A stretch of 64,000 bases of DNA, taken from contig NC_037590.1 in assembly GCF_003073045.1 (NCBI RefSeq), positions 9,009,042 to 9,073,041 on the forward strand, in the 5' to 3' direction. This document shows, in pieces, positions 36,192 through 54,512 of this stretch (position 1 is the stretch's first letter; every line of letters begins with the position of its first letter). The position numbers and the translations under genes are program-made. The stretch is from Pomacea canaliculata (Eukaryota; Mollusca; Gastropoda; Architaenioglossa; Ampullariidae). The notes below the pieces were generated by a model. The model had not been told where the DNA came from. It ran no database searches and was given only the letters and a program-made list of their open reading frames with translations.

Positions 36192-38113
36192 GGACAGCCA
36201 TTGAAGATAGTACATGCCTCAACCACCCTGTTCTCCCCATTTTGTTTCAACCTGTTTGTAGGCAAGAAGAATCGCTATTGGAAGATCTTTGACAGAATGG
36301 CTCCATTAGGATTCTGCAAAACTCACTAAATAACAGGAGCTGCTCTTGTACCCTCCACTACTGTTTATGTAAATTTCACAGAGTACATTGCAGCCCTGCC
36401 CCCACCCCCATCCCCACTTTTGTGTATGTCTTATTTTTTTTATAGTTAAAAAAAGTGACATAGAGCAAACTATCTATTTGATGTATAGAAATGGGACAGC
36501 CAACTTTTTACTGTCAGCCTCCAGATGCCCACTTTGCTGAGTAACTTTATTGTAAGGTAAACTCGTTAAATTTCTGTGCATCTTTCATAACTTTTTGCCT
36601 GATACCTGTTGGATATTTTTTTTTCACAATGTGGACAATCTGAAATAAGTATCATCTGCCCAGTCCAACAGAATGAAATACACAGACTTGTACATGTTTA
36701 TTTTCATTGTGATGACTGTGTTTTCCACTCTATTTTTCCTCCACTCCAAAAATCTAACAGATGTGTAGCAGCCAATAACAGCTCTGTAGACAGTGTGATA
36801 ACTGTATGTTGTGAGCTGGTAAGCAGATGTTTTTTTGAATACTTCTCATTTTCTTTACATTCACTCACACCATTAGCATTGTGATCATCAGTATTGAAGT
36901 TCTTGGGGGTTTTTTCCTTTTCATTATCATTTTACTCTTTTATTTTCATCTGCATGCTAAACCTTTTATGGCTTGAGTTATAAAAAAACATTTAGCTTTT
37001 TGATCATTTTGTGGCATTGTGATAGACAATATTTTGGTTTTGGCCTTTCACAGCTTAGGGTTATGTGAACAGTGTTCATAGTATTCACTTATTCTTACTC
37101 TATGCTTGGTGGTAAATCATGACTTGAGACTGAATCTATCATAAATGAGCTGTTTAAAGTTGGCCACAAGGGTAGTGTATCATCATAGTTAAAGATGATC
37201 CAACACAATAATGTGATTTAATGTAATAGATAAATTCTTACTAACCAGCATGTGTCCTTCAATACACTGCTGCGTCTCTTCCCCATTTTTACCTTCCCAG
37301 TTACTGCCAACTCCCCAACCATAACACCATTTCAACAAAGCATTTCTTTATTCTGTTTCTGGTGGTTCATTTAGAATAAATTATACAGACTTTACACCAA
37401 CAACATGGACTATGTAAATTACAGAAAACTTTTAATTCAAATAGTTCTGGCTTTGCAGAAGTGGTTGAAGCTGTTGAGGATTATATTGGTTTGGCTCTTG
37501 TGTTTAATATTCAGCTGAAGTAGTTCAGTGTGTTTTTGTCTATGTTCATGAAACCTTTGACAAGCTGTCCCACAAAGTGCACATTTACTCAAAGAACTGA
37601 TTTTCAGTATTCCCACAACAGCAACTAAATATGTTTAAAAATTCATTTTTGACAGATGTGAAAAGCTTTTTTTTATGTGTATGTGTCTGACACTCAAGTT
37701 CTCCAGGGCAGAGCACATAAAGACAGTTTCTTAATACATGTTCTTTCTTTGCATACAGCAGATTGAATTGTGCATGGTCTAACATATTGGTTTGCTTTGC
37801 TTTTTACCCCCTTAACATCCAGTACCTTGGTCCCTTTGTAAAAAGTAGTGCTGTTCCACTGCACTTCTGGTACCACCCACATCAGTATGTGTACTTCACT
37901 GGCCTCTGATACCCAGCAGTATGACTCATTTAAAAAAAACTTATCCCATTGAGCAATGAGGAACAAAAAATAAAGCATGTCATAGATAAGTTATTTATAT
38001 CCAAACTGTGGTAGACTGACGTGACTTGTCTTGAATACAGAGTTTGTGTGTTGGCTGCTCATCTCAGTGCAAAATGTTTTTAAAAAAAGAAAAGGAATGT
38101 AATCTGCTTGTAA

Positions 38114-38119
38114 AATAAA
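38114..38119 (+). terminator. Candidate distal poly(A) signal of PP2A catalytic gene
   Basis: An AATAAA lies about 1.9 kb past the stop codon, after an A+T-rich stretch without any other gene. Alternative hexamers are at 37375-37380 (nearer) and 38586-38591 (further). Which one is used cannot be told from sequence alone. A long 3'UTR would match vertebrate PP2A catalytic mRNAs. Confidence 0.35.
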
Positions 38120-38591
38120 ACAGTAATTGTTGTTCAGCAAATAGGCTGTGTAAAGTATTTTTTTTTAATTCAGTGTTTTTGTGCTCATATTGAATATTAA
38201 ATAACGAAGCTGCTGTCCTGTACTACCGTTAGGTAGCATGGTTCAGCACACTGTAACTAGTATCTTTGATCTCTTCATCTTTCTCTCCATTCCTGAGTTG
38301 CACATTTTTATTGCATCAGTGGGGTGGATTCAGCCCAGCAGGTTTTAATGTACTGTTAGCAAAGCTGATAGATACATCATTAAGTGTGCTGAAAATAAAT
38401 CGTGGAACGTGCATTAGGAAGAATAATAAAATCGGTGATGTGTCTAGCACTGTGCTGACTCCTTGAGACCAACAGGTGGCAGACACATCCATCGTAATAC
38501 ATCTCATTTACCTGCTCCACATAACATGAATGTGTAGCCAGTCTTATCATGGATGTATTTAAACAGGACTTTGTAAGGATGTTTGAATAAA

Positions 38592-40327
38592 TTGTAAACA
38601 TTGAAAGTCAGAAATTTAGGAAATAATTATGCCTAAAGACTTATGTAAAAACACATTTTGACTTGGCTATCACCTCCATTAGAACAAGTAGAGGTAGTGG
38701 ATGGGGGATAAAAATCTTCAAATTTTAATTATTTGTTATAAATATACGAAAAGCACATTTATGTTTGGATTATATTGTGTATTTTAAGTAGTTACAGGTT
38801 GGTATGATGTTATCTTGCATCCTTACAGTTGTCAGCATTTGCTGTCCATTCTTAGCGAAGGAGAAACAATGCATTAGGTATTGGGTTTGATTTGCTGTTA
38901 TGTATTATGTATAATTTTCACCATGTTTTCTCTTCTTCGTTTTAATGAAAAATTATTTTGGCGTCTTCCTGATCTTGCCTCCTTCCAGATGGTGGCCGCT
39001 GTTGTCTCAAAGGCCGCACCCTTTGGGGGAAAACCCATGATGTCATTTAGCGGTTATCTGGCTGTTTGGGAAGTTTACTCCTCTCAAAACATTTTCAGTC
39101 CAAGTGTCTTGGAAATGTGTGAGCTAAACTGAACTCGCCTTGTAGCTGAGACACTTTTGAGTGTGTGTTTGTGTGGACTACGGTTGTATTTTAGATTAAA
39201 TACAAAACTGAAGACGTAGATCAACTAGAATTTCTAAAATAAATGTGGGTTGGTGTGAGTGCACCCCTAAGACGAGATGTAAGCATGACGCGGTATTATT
39301 TTTGACGACGATGAGTAATCAGAAATTAGATATTCATCGAGTGTCTGTGCTGACGAGAGTTGATAGCCTAGATATGTAGCAAGGACGGCATGGGGCAGTG
39401 TTCTAACTGTTTCATTTTTCACGAAATAATTGTCACACTCGTAGTCCTATGTGACAAGTTCGTGGTCGCACTGGTGCATTGCAGATTTCGTGTCTCCTGC
39501 AGGTGCAGTAAGATTAAATACATTTCTCTACATCGTTTGCTTGCTTTCCTCCATTCAATTCCTGCAGTACGGTCTTATACATCCAGTTATGTCCTTGAAC
39601 AAGAGTTTAGTATTTTTCAGACTCAGTCAAGAGTATTGATGAGTTTTTGTCAGAGAATGAACATTACAGGCGGAATATTATTTCCCCAAATCATTTAAAC
39701 AGAACAGCAGTTTGGCGATCAAAGCTAATATTTCGGCGTGCTAGTAAGGGAATAACTTGTCGGATCATTTCAAGTGAATGTATGACATTGACTTGAGACC
39801 AAAAAAAGAAACAGAGATGCAGACTTTATTTGTTAGTTACGCAGTAGAAACGAACGTGAAGCAGTCAGTCCTGGTGTGACAATCTTAACAATGTAGGTTA
39901 ACAAACCCTTAAACTTTTGCACTCATTAACCCGAAATATAAAGTCAAGTTCAATAGTCCTACTCTTGAAACATCGATTGCTTATGCGGTAAGTTTTACGA
40001 ACATGTCCACCTCTACTACCACAGTGTTGGATTCTTTGACTTCGCCGTTGTCATTTTCATCTACTTCGTCGAGACTACTACAGTTTTTCTGTGATTCAGA
40101 TCACTCGGTGCGACGCTACCTAAAAATAAACTAAGTTGTCACCATGTACACACAAAAACAAAAACGAAAGGACAGCCAGAGAATGCAGGAGGGAAGAAAA
40201 GAGAATGCAATGGCGGTTACTTCTGCCGAGACATCCCCCGACCCCTAAACCGTCAGTGGAGGCCGAGGTGAATCCTGAACAGGCGCAGGGCACATGATTG
40301 GTGAGTCAGCGGTGCTTGTGATGTGCA
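38592..40327. other. Intergenic region between the two PP2A genes
   Basis: About 1.7 kb between the last candidate PP2A poly(A) signal and the TATA box of the PP2A-like gene. No exon or repeat family was recognised. Confidence 0.5.
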
Positions 40328-40422
40328 TATATAGACACCGACGACGGTCGGGCCTGACCATTCAGTACTGCAGCAGCAACATCTTTCTTTGTACCTACGT
40401 ACTTAGGATTTAGGGCTTCTTG
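40328..40422 (+). promoter_or_regulatory. Putative TATA promoter and leader exon of the PP2A-like gene
   Basis: TATATA at 40328-40333 is followed about 31-36 nt later by an initiator-like TTCAGTA (A at 40364). The stretch from there runs to TTG|GTAAGT at 40422/40423, a strong splice donor. The matching acceptor TTTCTTTCTCTCCGCAG ends at 41695, giving a leader exon from 41696 into the coding exon that starts at 42009. Structure is read from motifs only; no transcript supports it here. Confidence 0.45.
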
Positions 40423-42008
40423 GTAAGTCCGATGTCCCTTCTCAACTCACCTTACACGGTCGCACACCTGTTAGTGGTCAGTCAACGCCATGAAGTAGGA
40501 AGATGAAAGGCAGTTCCACTGAACACCGCATTGTCACAAGAAAGACAAAACGAAAACACAGGGAAAGAAATTAATGTTCAAATCCTAGATGAATGCCACA
40601 TACCATTAAAAACATTTAAATGTTTATATTTTGCGGTGTTAATTGCTTTCATGCCCAACCGACATCTACCCCGTCATATCTATTAATCAGTGATGTCGTC
40701 AACTCAGACATCTATATAATGTCTATCGAGCGTGACGCGTGCAAAGCAGCTAGTCAACAAAAGCAGAGGATGATGCCAACTGATGAAAGACAAAACGACT
40801 GAAAACACGAATGTGTGTGCGTGCACCAGTCATTGTAGTTCTGGCATCGTGTCCCCAGCACTGACATCGACGACAGCTACCTGGTGCCGATACACGAGCG
40901 CTGGTGAGGGCAGGTATGATGGGACAGTCAGTCTTGTAGTGACGTGTGACCGGTGCAAGTGCCACCCTCTGCAGCACAGCTGCGTCGCATCTCCCGCGTG
41001 TAAGCATGACGTGTACTGCAGTAGAATAGACGAGCGCATCTAACTTGCCGCTCCTCGTGCAGCCCTCTATCCGTCCGATAACGCAGGCACGCGCTGTGTG
41101 GACATCTGTACTGCCACAATGTTTATTAACAATCACCTTGCAATTTCCGTATGGCTCTCCGCAGGTCTGTGCCGTCCTTTCAAATCCAGATGCTGACAGG
41201 TAGCTGTTGTAGACTGTTCAGAACTAGTGGTCCTCGCCCGTGTAGGTGTTAAAGCATGTAGATGTAAGCTATTCATGGTCGTTTTAAAGAGTTGCACTTT
41301 GGTTATTTACCTCTGCGTCTGAAAATTAGTTCAGTATTTCGTTAGACTGTTATTTGGTTCAATATTTGGGTTTTTAAAATCTGTTTTAATTTAGGAAATT
41401 CGTTAATTTTCATTTATTACGTTATTCCAGTGACTCGTAATGGATAGCTATGCAGGTTATCGGTATACCTGGGAGAATGACTAGTTATTAATTATCTGGA
41501 ACAAATGTAAGACTAATTTTTTTCAATGATAGATTAAAGAATTCTAATTATCAGGTTAAGTTTGTCACATTCATTAAGGATCAGTAAAGACTTGTGCTTC
41601 ACTTCAAAGCAAAGAATACATAGATTCTACACAGTTCTAGGTAACTTTACTCCTGCTTCTCAGGCAAACCTAAAATAATTTCTTTCTCTCCGCAGAGTCG
41701 GGACCGGCTTGACACAGTGGACACTGCTCGAGTAACGAGACCATCAAAGAACACTACACATCGCAGACAGTGCACCTAGCTTTCGTCCTGCGAGGCCATT
41801 AGGAAGAACAAGACTTCGCTGGACAGTGCTCCGAACACTTTGTCCTGTTGGACCGTCTGGATACTCTGGAACTCAATACTTCCCAAGACAGTGCTGTTAA
41901 AAACTTTGCCCCCTGGGAGCGACTCCTGACTGTTGGGTGAGAGGTTGTGGTGGGGTCGTGCCCACCTTCGGTCTGACAACTGCATCTGACCACTGCACTC
42001 AGGATATC

Positions 42009-47233
<5,225 letters not shown>

Positions 47234-47451
47234 AACAATCGTAGGCTGAGCAAGTGTTTCTGACAAGTCGCCGCGTGCTCACCACGTGAACACAATATTG
47301 TAATGCCTCAAGCTGAAGCACAGGTTTACCACACATCATGATTCATGAGTGGATTTCATCAACTGTGCAAAGTTACTCACATGTGACACAAACGTCATCC
47401 AGGCCACGCGCGGGCACACACACATGTATACATACACTCTGCAGTGGCACA

Positions 47452-47570
47452 GGAACCAGGGGAGCAAGGGGGCAGCCACCCTCTCAAGAAAAAAATACTG
47501 AGGGGACAAGAATGTTCACTGTCAGCGTGGGGTTCCCCCTCCTCCAAACCAGCATTTTCCTACGTCACTG
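47452..47570. mobile_element. Short MITE in the 3' flank of the PP2A-like gene
   Basis: The ends CAGTGGCACAGGAA and TTCCTACGTCACTG are imperfect inverted repeats (11 of 14 positions) around a 119-bp unit. No coding capacity is seen. It lies about 220 nt past the stop of the PP2A-like gene, probably in its 3'UTR. The superfamily is not assigned. Confidence 0.45.
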
Positions 47571-47961
47571 CACTGTATGGAGCTATTCTGTAATGTGGAG
47601 ATGGATGTTGAGCATGTTTGCTTTTGCCCCTGACGAAGACATCTCATCTTTTATCATCGAAGTCACTGGCCACCAAGATCGAATATTAACTAAAACAAAA
47701 CAGATCAAGTGCGAGGAAAAAAAAGTGAGTGAAGACATGATCGAAGGAAATGAAGTTTGTGCAGGTGAACAAAGGAATAGGGAAGAACAATACCCTCGGC
47801 ACCTATAGACATGTGTATAATCTGCTTGTTATATACTAAATCTACCTACTTTTCTAAGACGTATTACATTTTATTCCATGTTGCCCATCACAGAACTGTT
47901 TCCTTGTGAAATTTTCTCTATTCTATACAAACGATTATTTAGGATTAAGAAATTTACACAG

Positions 47962-47967
47962 AATAAA
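47962..47967 (+). terminator. Candidate poly(A) signal of the PP2A-like gene
   Basis: An AATAAA lies about 0.73 kb past the stop codon. Another hexamer is at 48118-48123. Only about 50-200 bp further on, the minus-strand gene's own signal faces it, so the two transcripts end nearly tail to tail. Confidence 0.4.
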
Positions 47968-48172
47968 ACTGGAGGTTTTGGTGTGTGTGAGCATGTGCCC
48001 ACATACGCCCACCCCGGCATACATATATGCCTTTGTGTGTGCATTTAAGCAGTATGTGGATCATCTGTGTCCAAAGGCACAGAAGATCCGAAGATGTGTC
48101 AACATTTAAAAAAAAAAAATAAATATAAGACCGCACAAAAATAATATAAATATTGCAACTTACCAAACAGTC

Positions 48173-48178
48173 TTTATT
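48173..48178 (-). terminator. Candidate poly(A) signal of WBP1/VOPP1-like copy 1
   Basis: AATAAA on the minus strand, about 1.57 kb past the stop codon. It implies a long 3'UTR (about 48150-49747) that contains no other recognisable feature. Confidence 0.45.
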
Positions 48179-49747
48179 CATTTTCTCACCAATTAGAACG
48201 TTAACAAACAGCAATCAAATCTGCATTCTTTCAATTGATCTGCTTTCCCTCCATTCACATAGCACAAAGAAATACCCTCACAGAGAAAATTAACTTTCAT
48301 TTCATTTTTCAATTTTGGCATGCCACAACTTCAAGGTAGTTGAGTCGCACAGCAGTAAAGCACTCTTCATCAAGACAGTGGGGATGATAACTTGCAGATT
48401 TACAACATTATTTTTGGCACTTTCATTTTCCTTTACATTTGTTTACAAGGGCTGGTGCTTTCTATGAAAGTTATCACTGCAGACTTGGCATAAACAACAA
48501 ATACCCCCTACTCACCCTAAACAAAAAAACTCTTGGATTAAAGACCCTCAAAACCTGCAAAACTTTCACAGTAATAAACATTGCACAGCCAAAGCTCTGA
48601 AGGTAAGCACAATTATAAAAGAAAAAAATAGTTAAGACTATTAATATTGGATATCATGTAACGCATCACAACAAGAGCCACAAACAAATTTCTAAATTTG
48701 CTAACAATGTGTCAATGTTTTTCACACCATAACAATAAAATGACAGGCTGAAGTAAAAATTGTTTGCCAAACACAGGAAAAACAGACCAGGCAGCACAGA
48801 TAAAGACAATAGAGAGATAACTTCCATTGTTTCCCTTTTTGCTCACACATCTGAGCTGTGTGGATAAAAATGTGCAAAAACGCCTGTGAGCTTTGGTCTC
48901 AACACTTTATCACTCCACACAAAACATAATCTCAAGTCAAAATAAAAAAAAAACCCATAGTGACTAGTGCAAGATTTTTGTGAAAATAGTGTGTTATTTG
49001 TAATATCCTGCAAATGCCATGTGCTAAATGCTCTTTTGCACTGGCAATGAATTGGTCATTATAATCTCAGGAATGCATCTTACAAGATGTAAAAGTACAC
49101 CTAACATAAAGTCACAAAAGCAAAATTAGCAATCAACCTCCACACGAAGTATAAAGGTGAAAGTCTGGAAAAATCACAAAAAAATCAAAACTACAGTACT
49201 AAAAGGCGCAAATGATTGCAATATGCAAGAATCAGAACAGCTCCAGAAAGCAACACAAATAAATGCATGCATACGCATGTGCATGCCTACATGCTTAGGA
49301 ATGTAACTCAAGTTAAATGCTTAAAGAAAGTTCTGAATTAAAAATGTATGACAGCTGTTTACAAGATGTTCATAAAAGGAACAGAAGGAAACATTGTAGG
49401 TCGATAATAAATGCTATGGTCAATGAAGAATTAAAAATAATAACAAAAAATATAATGTGATGTAATTACGTTTGATGCACATGATTGCAATAGTTTTTGC
49501 AAAACTAGCACTCAGAGCTCATTTAAAAATCAACAAACAATTTTTAAAAAATCAACAAATAATTAAAAAATAAAAATCACAGAAAATGTTCCACAAAATC
49601 AAGATAACTATTTTCTACCTCTGCTGATAAGTGTTTAAACACTTATGAATCATAAAACAAACCCAAACAGCTTCCAGGTAAAAATAAAACAGGACTTCAT
49701 CTTCGGTGGCTTATGTCAATGCTGCTTACTGGAGCTTGCAAATACGC

Positions 49748-52700
49748 TCAAAGCTGGGAGTATGCTGGCGGCTTCTGAAAGACAGCATTTCATTAATTTT
49801 TACTAAAGACACTTCCTAAGGCTCACAATGAAAGATAAAAATTTCTCAATCTGGGTGCATTCAGTCCTTATAGGTATCTTTAAGTTTGTAGATCTAGGAG
49901 TGGGCAAAAATAAGGCTTTAAAAGTGCTTAGTTCTAGCGAATAGGTCCTTATAAATTGCAGTCTGGTCCTTATATAAAAAAAAGAGATGGTTATTAGTCC
50001 TTTTTAGTGTAAAATGTCTCAGATTCTTCTTGAGTTCCACTTAAAAAAACCAACTCACCACAGTCCTGTCTGAAACGAGGGGACATAGCTATTGTTGTTC
50101 TTATAAGCCAAACTTCTACTGTCTCCCATAAAAGAATGATTTTAACTCAGGGAGAGGGAGGAGAGAATACTTGACAGGCTAAGTAAAGCGATTAGTGATG
50201 CATGACTTCAACTGTAACTGGCACTCCGTGTACTCCTCACCTCCCTTCCCCAGATCAAACCTTTCTTTCCTGCCATAGGTATGGATGTGACCTCCATCCT
50301 GAAAGGAGGCATTCAGTAAGACAGTGGTTAAAACACTCGCTTTTCAACACTGCAATGAGAGGCCCTGAGTTCAGATCTCGTCTCAAGACTCTCTTTGTAT
50401 GTGACAGCAGGGCTGGGCATCGGGTTTTTTCCTCTGGTTTTCTCCAACTCCCTGTCCCAGCCCCAAAGTGGAAGCACTTTCCTTCTAAACCAACCTGCTA
50501 ACCTACCATCCTTAAAAAGACGACCTGGGACGAAAATAATATTCTGAATGATTGGGAGGGAACGGGCAGTGAACAAGCATGTGGAACTGAACTTGGTAAG
50601 AATGTGGAACTACAAAAAAAAAATTTTAAACAGTCCTTGCTACTAGTAGTCCAAGTTTTAAACTGATTTGTGACTGTTAGCTGTCACCATCTAGAACACA
50701 AATGTCACGAGTCTGGGATTATAAAAGGCTTTGAAGTTCTGTACCAACAACTGGGGGGGCTGGTCAGAGGGTTAAAGGTTGAAGGGGGATAGGGAACTAA
50801 TGCAATAATAGCTAGTCTGCTGTAAGAGACAGCTGCACAGAAAACAATGGAGTGCATGATTTCATATTATTTGCCCTTCGACTCGTAATGATCATCTTGC
50901 TGTTACAGATAATCATTTTGATTTACTTATATTACAACTAAGTTTTAGTTTCCTACAGCCAATGATTGGGATAGGAGCTGTTTCTTTCAAGATTTCTGTT
51001 ATCAAGTGCAATACTTGCAAGTTGTTCATCTTATTATTTTAAAAACATTTCAAAGTCTCTCACACAAAAGGAAGAAACAGATCATGTCAGGAAAAAATAG
51101 AACTTAATGAATTAAGGAAGTAATAATGTAGACATACTAACAAATGTGTTGCATTACAGTTGAATAATGTTATGACAAGGGTGAACACCTTTTTTTATAG
51201 GTGAAAAATAACCACAAACACTATATGATCAAAACAACTTCCTCAAAAATAAACTGCCCAAAGCAAAGATACCTGTCTCATGGGTAACTACAATTGTTCA
51301 GTTAAGCAGGATACTTCTTATAGAAAGTAAACTGAATTTGATTGCCTATACATATGTATAGTTTAGATCATAACATTTACTGTCAGAATATTCAGTTTGG
51401 TTCACTTCCTGTCACTTTTCTGAATTTCAGACATGAAAAAAAGTGTTGTGTCTGAATTTGACCATACTTCAGTCACAAGAAATATTTTATCCTATGCATA
51501 AGATTAAGATTTATTTTCAGGTGTGAACAATGACAGGCAGCCATTTTCAAACTAAAATCTTGGGGAAATTTATTATGCAAGCGGCAAAATGAATTCATCA
51601 TGCTTAGAAAGTTGGAATATGCAGTTTCCAAAATAAATGATTAAAAGACGGTTGATTGTTTTACTCTGTGCCAGCAACTAAGGCTATATCACGGCGATGG
51701 TTAAAAGAATGTATATTGTAGGACAAAAAAAGACAAGTTCAGTATGGCTTTTCCAATTTATCTTTCAATATTTCTTCCATGGCTGAAGCTATGAAGCTAA
51801 AAAAGCAAACATGAAAACAGAAAGATATGGGAAGAATGAGAAACGACATACAGGTGAAAATTACTTCTTCAGCTCTGATAAGAACATTACTGATATAATT
51901 GTGCCTCATGTCATATCTTCCTTCTTTAATTTATAAGCCTGTAATAAAATGAAAATGATTGACAAATGACCTGTAGTTAGTTTTATCTGCATGTTATAAG
52001 ACCATACTTGAATAAGAACAGGTTTCCAGGTCCCTAAAAGGTCCTTATTTTCAGTGTGGTCAGACCTGTCTGAACCCTATCAATACTTATTGACAGAACT
52101 TCCAAAGGCTTACACTGAAAGATTACTAAAAATACTAAATTAGTAGATGTGATTTTTAAATCCTTCATCAGCATAGATCATTTACTTATCACAGTATGGT
52201 CTTTGCATAGACAGTGTTTTAAAAATACTGTCAACATGTAAATCAAAGCAGTTACTTCTATAAGGAATGAATATCTATATTTCTTTGCTAAGAGAACAGT
52301 GTTGAACCATGTTAATCACTCACCTCCTGTGCAGCAGCATAGGCTGGTGGAGCAACTGGGGCAGAAGCACCAGAAGACCCAACAGGATGCACGTGGGATG
52401 CAGAAGAATATCCCGTAGTAACAGTAGACGCACTGTGACCCACAATGACCGAACCATATGCTGGTGGCTCAGAGCCGCCAAGCACAACATATCGTACAAG
52501 GCGACGACGTCTCAAGCGATAACAGGCAAGTGAGCAGATGAGGATGAGTACAAGGAACAAGCCCCACATGAACCAGAACCCTGTGGGAACAAACCATCTG
52601 ACATTTTACCATAAGCAGTCTACTCAAATGTGTTTGCAATCAATAAGAAGAAAAAAAAAAATAAAGACTAGGATCAAAGATGTCTGCAGTATCTATATAA

Positions 52701-54512
52701 ATATGCAAATCTCTAAAAGACTATACTATTCACTATACTTTTGTTCTTACATCTCAATGTATTGTATTTTACATATATTATGTATACATTTTAATTCAAG
52801 TAAACTGCAGGACAAATCACTACTTTAGTAACTTAAATTTTTATTTCATTATTCCCAACATTACTAGAAATGTTTGTAGCTTTCATCATCTGAAGGAGTC
52901 CAGCAATCCTACAAAACAGTACAATTTCTAAAAGGTCAAATCCCTAAGCACAAGCACACCCAAAAAGGATCCAGGAATATGGAGGTAGGAGGAGTGTGTT
53001 CCGAACAAAGTTCAGAATGACAGGCACTTGGATTTATTTTGTCTGCCTCATTTCTTCACAGGCCACAGTGTACAAGCACGAACTTGCATTACTGGACTGC
53101 TGGAAGACCATTTTTTTCCAGTTAACCACTAAAATGAGGCAGATGTGTACAAAGCTTCCAGTTTATTCACATTCATTGTTTAGGCTTGCCAAGACTAACA
53201 GCGGAGAACTTCACAAGAGACTAAGCGTTGGTCTCAGCAGACAGCAGTCCACCTATTTATGCTCATGGTACAAAGATCCACTGGACAGCCATCTTCATAT
53301 GGAGTGAGAAAGCAAAAGTCCAGGAGCTGCTTTGTTCCAGCTGCTCTCTGAAGACTGCAGGCTCTAAAAAGATGGATCTGCAGTCAGGAAGGAAGACAAT
53401 ATGAGAGAAGGGAGTTGGGGCTGATGCTGACAACTCTGACAGCTTCCCATAGAGCGGTGACCACAGCAAGTTAATTGGACAAGAATGATCCAGCAGGTAA
53501 GGATCTTGAAGTGCTGCACCTAGTTGTGGAGTGTATGAAGATTCCCCTTTCCCTCACTGCAGATGGTAGGATCAGAGGATCCATTTGTGTAAATGTGAGT
53601 CCACGCTGATCATCTGAAGCGCTGATGCAGCATTTCCAGGCTAAGTCTAGTTGATCTTTCTTGTTAGTTATCCCTAGAATAAAAAGAGATGTCCTGGAGC
53701 CAGGTATTAAACTGCACATTGGAGGGGTTCTTGCTCATCCAAGTGTCTGTCATATTTCTGTGATTCCTTGACTCATGCATTCCTGATAAGCAGATGGAGT
53801 ATAGTGATAACATTTACCACCTCAAACTTACACCAGTACTGATAGACGTAGTAATCGTAGCAGCAGATCTCATCTCCATGACTTAAACAACAGTGTGCAT
53901 TGGGACCTGAAGATAGAGGGAACAAGCAAAATGTTTGAGATATAAATGACACGTCAGCATCTTTGTAAAAAGAGCATAAAGATATTTTCAAGCAGAAGAA
54001 AAATTTCAAATTATACCACACACATTCAAAAAACTTCTTAACTACATTTGCTAATAGTCTTTTTTAAAGCTAAATTTAACTGCCCCCAACTCTTGAACTT
54101 AGATGTGACATACTTAAAAAAATATATTTTTATAATTTAGAAGGCAGTGTCGTTAGTATTATCACTATCAGTAGCAATTTCTCAGTGTCTATCATATGCA
54201 GCCAGACAGCAAACAGCATGTGACCTAATAAAGCTAGCACATTAAGTATAAACTGTCGTGTTGATTGCTTACATAATATCTTAACAGAGGACACTGTTTG
54301 TGTAAATTTAAGCAAAACGATGTTCAAAAGATGTAATTTTCTAATATACTGAAGACCCCGAAATGGTTCAACGGAAATATTAGTTGCAAAAAGAGAATGA
54401 AAATAATAAGTAAAATAAACTCATGGTGACCGATTAATAAACTACATCACAATTACGTCGCGAATCTTCTCGACTTACCTGTACACACAAAGGTAGTACC
54501 ACAGCGCACCAT
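49748..54512 (-). CDS. WBP1/VOPP1-like small PPxY membrane protein, copy 1
   Basis: Coding exons 54512-54479, 53906-53832, 52580-52324 and 49774-49748 join with GT..AG introns to 393 nt, or 130 aa. The N-terminal half is Cys-rich (C4, C10, paired CC at 17-18 and 26-27, in the pattern HCCLSHGDEICCYDYY). A YWWFWFMWG entry into a single membrane span (about 36-57) and a stop-transfer RLRRRR follow. The cytosolic tail has three PPAY motifs (75-78, 114-117, 124-127), the ligand of WW domains such as those of NEDD4-type ubiquitin ligases. This layout is that of WBP1, VOPP1 and related proteins. The start is the first ATG in the exon. No signal peptide precedes it, so an upstream coding exon may have been missed. 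By family, it acts on endosomal or lysosomal membranes. Confidence 0.8.
50305..50540 (+). mobile_element. tRNA-derived SINE (family 2) in intron of the first WBP1/VOPP1-like gene
   Basis: It matches the 21.5-kb SINE along its whole length. It has a tRNA-like head with CAGTGGTTAAAACACTC, a B-box-like GAGTTCAGATCTCGTC, a central TTTTCCTCTGGTTTTCTCC, and GGAAGCACTTTCCTTCTAAA near the end. It is inserted opposite to the host gene, in its last intron. Confidence 0.7.

Noticed and set aside
47338-47808. 156-codon plus-strand frame after the PP2A-like gene
   Set aside because: It lies in the probable 3'UTR, runs through a MITE with inverted ends and shows no protein motif.
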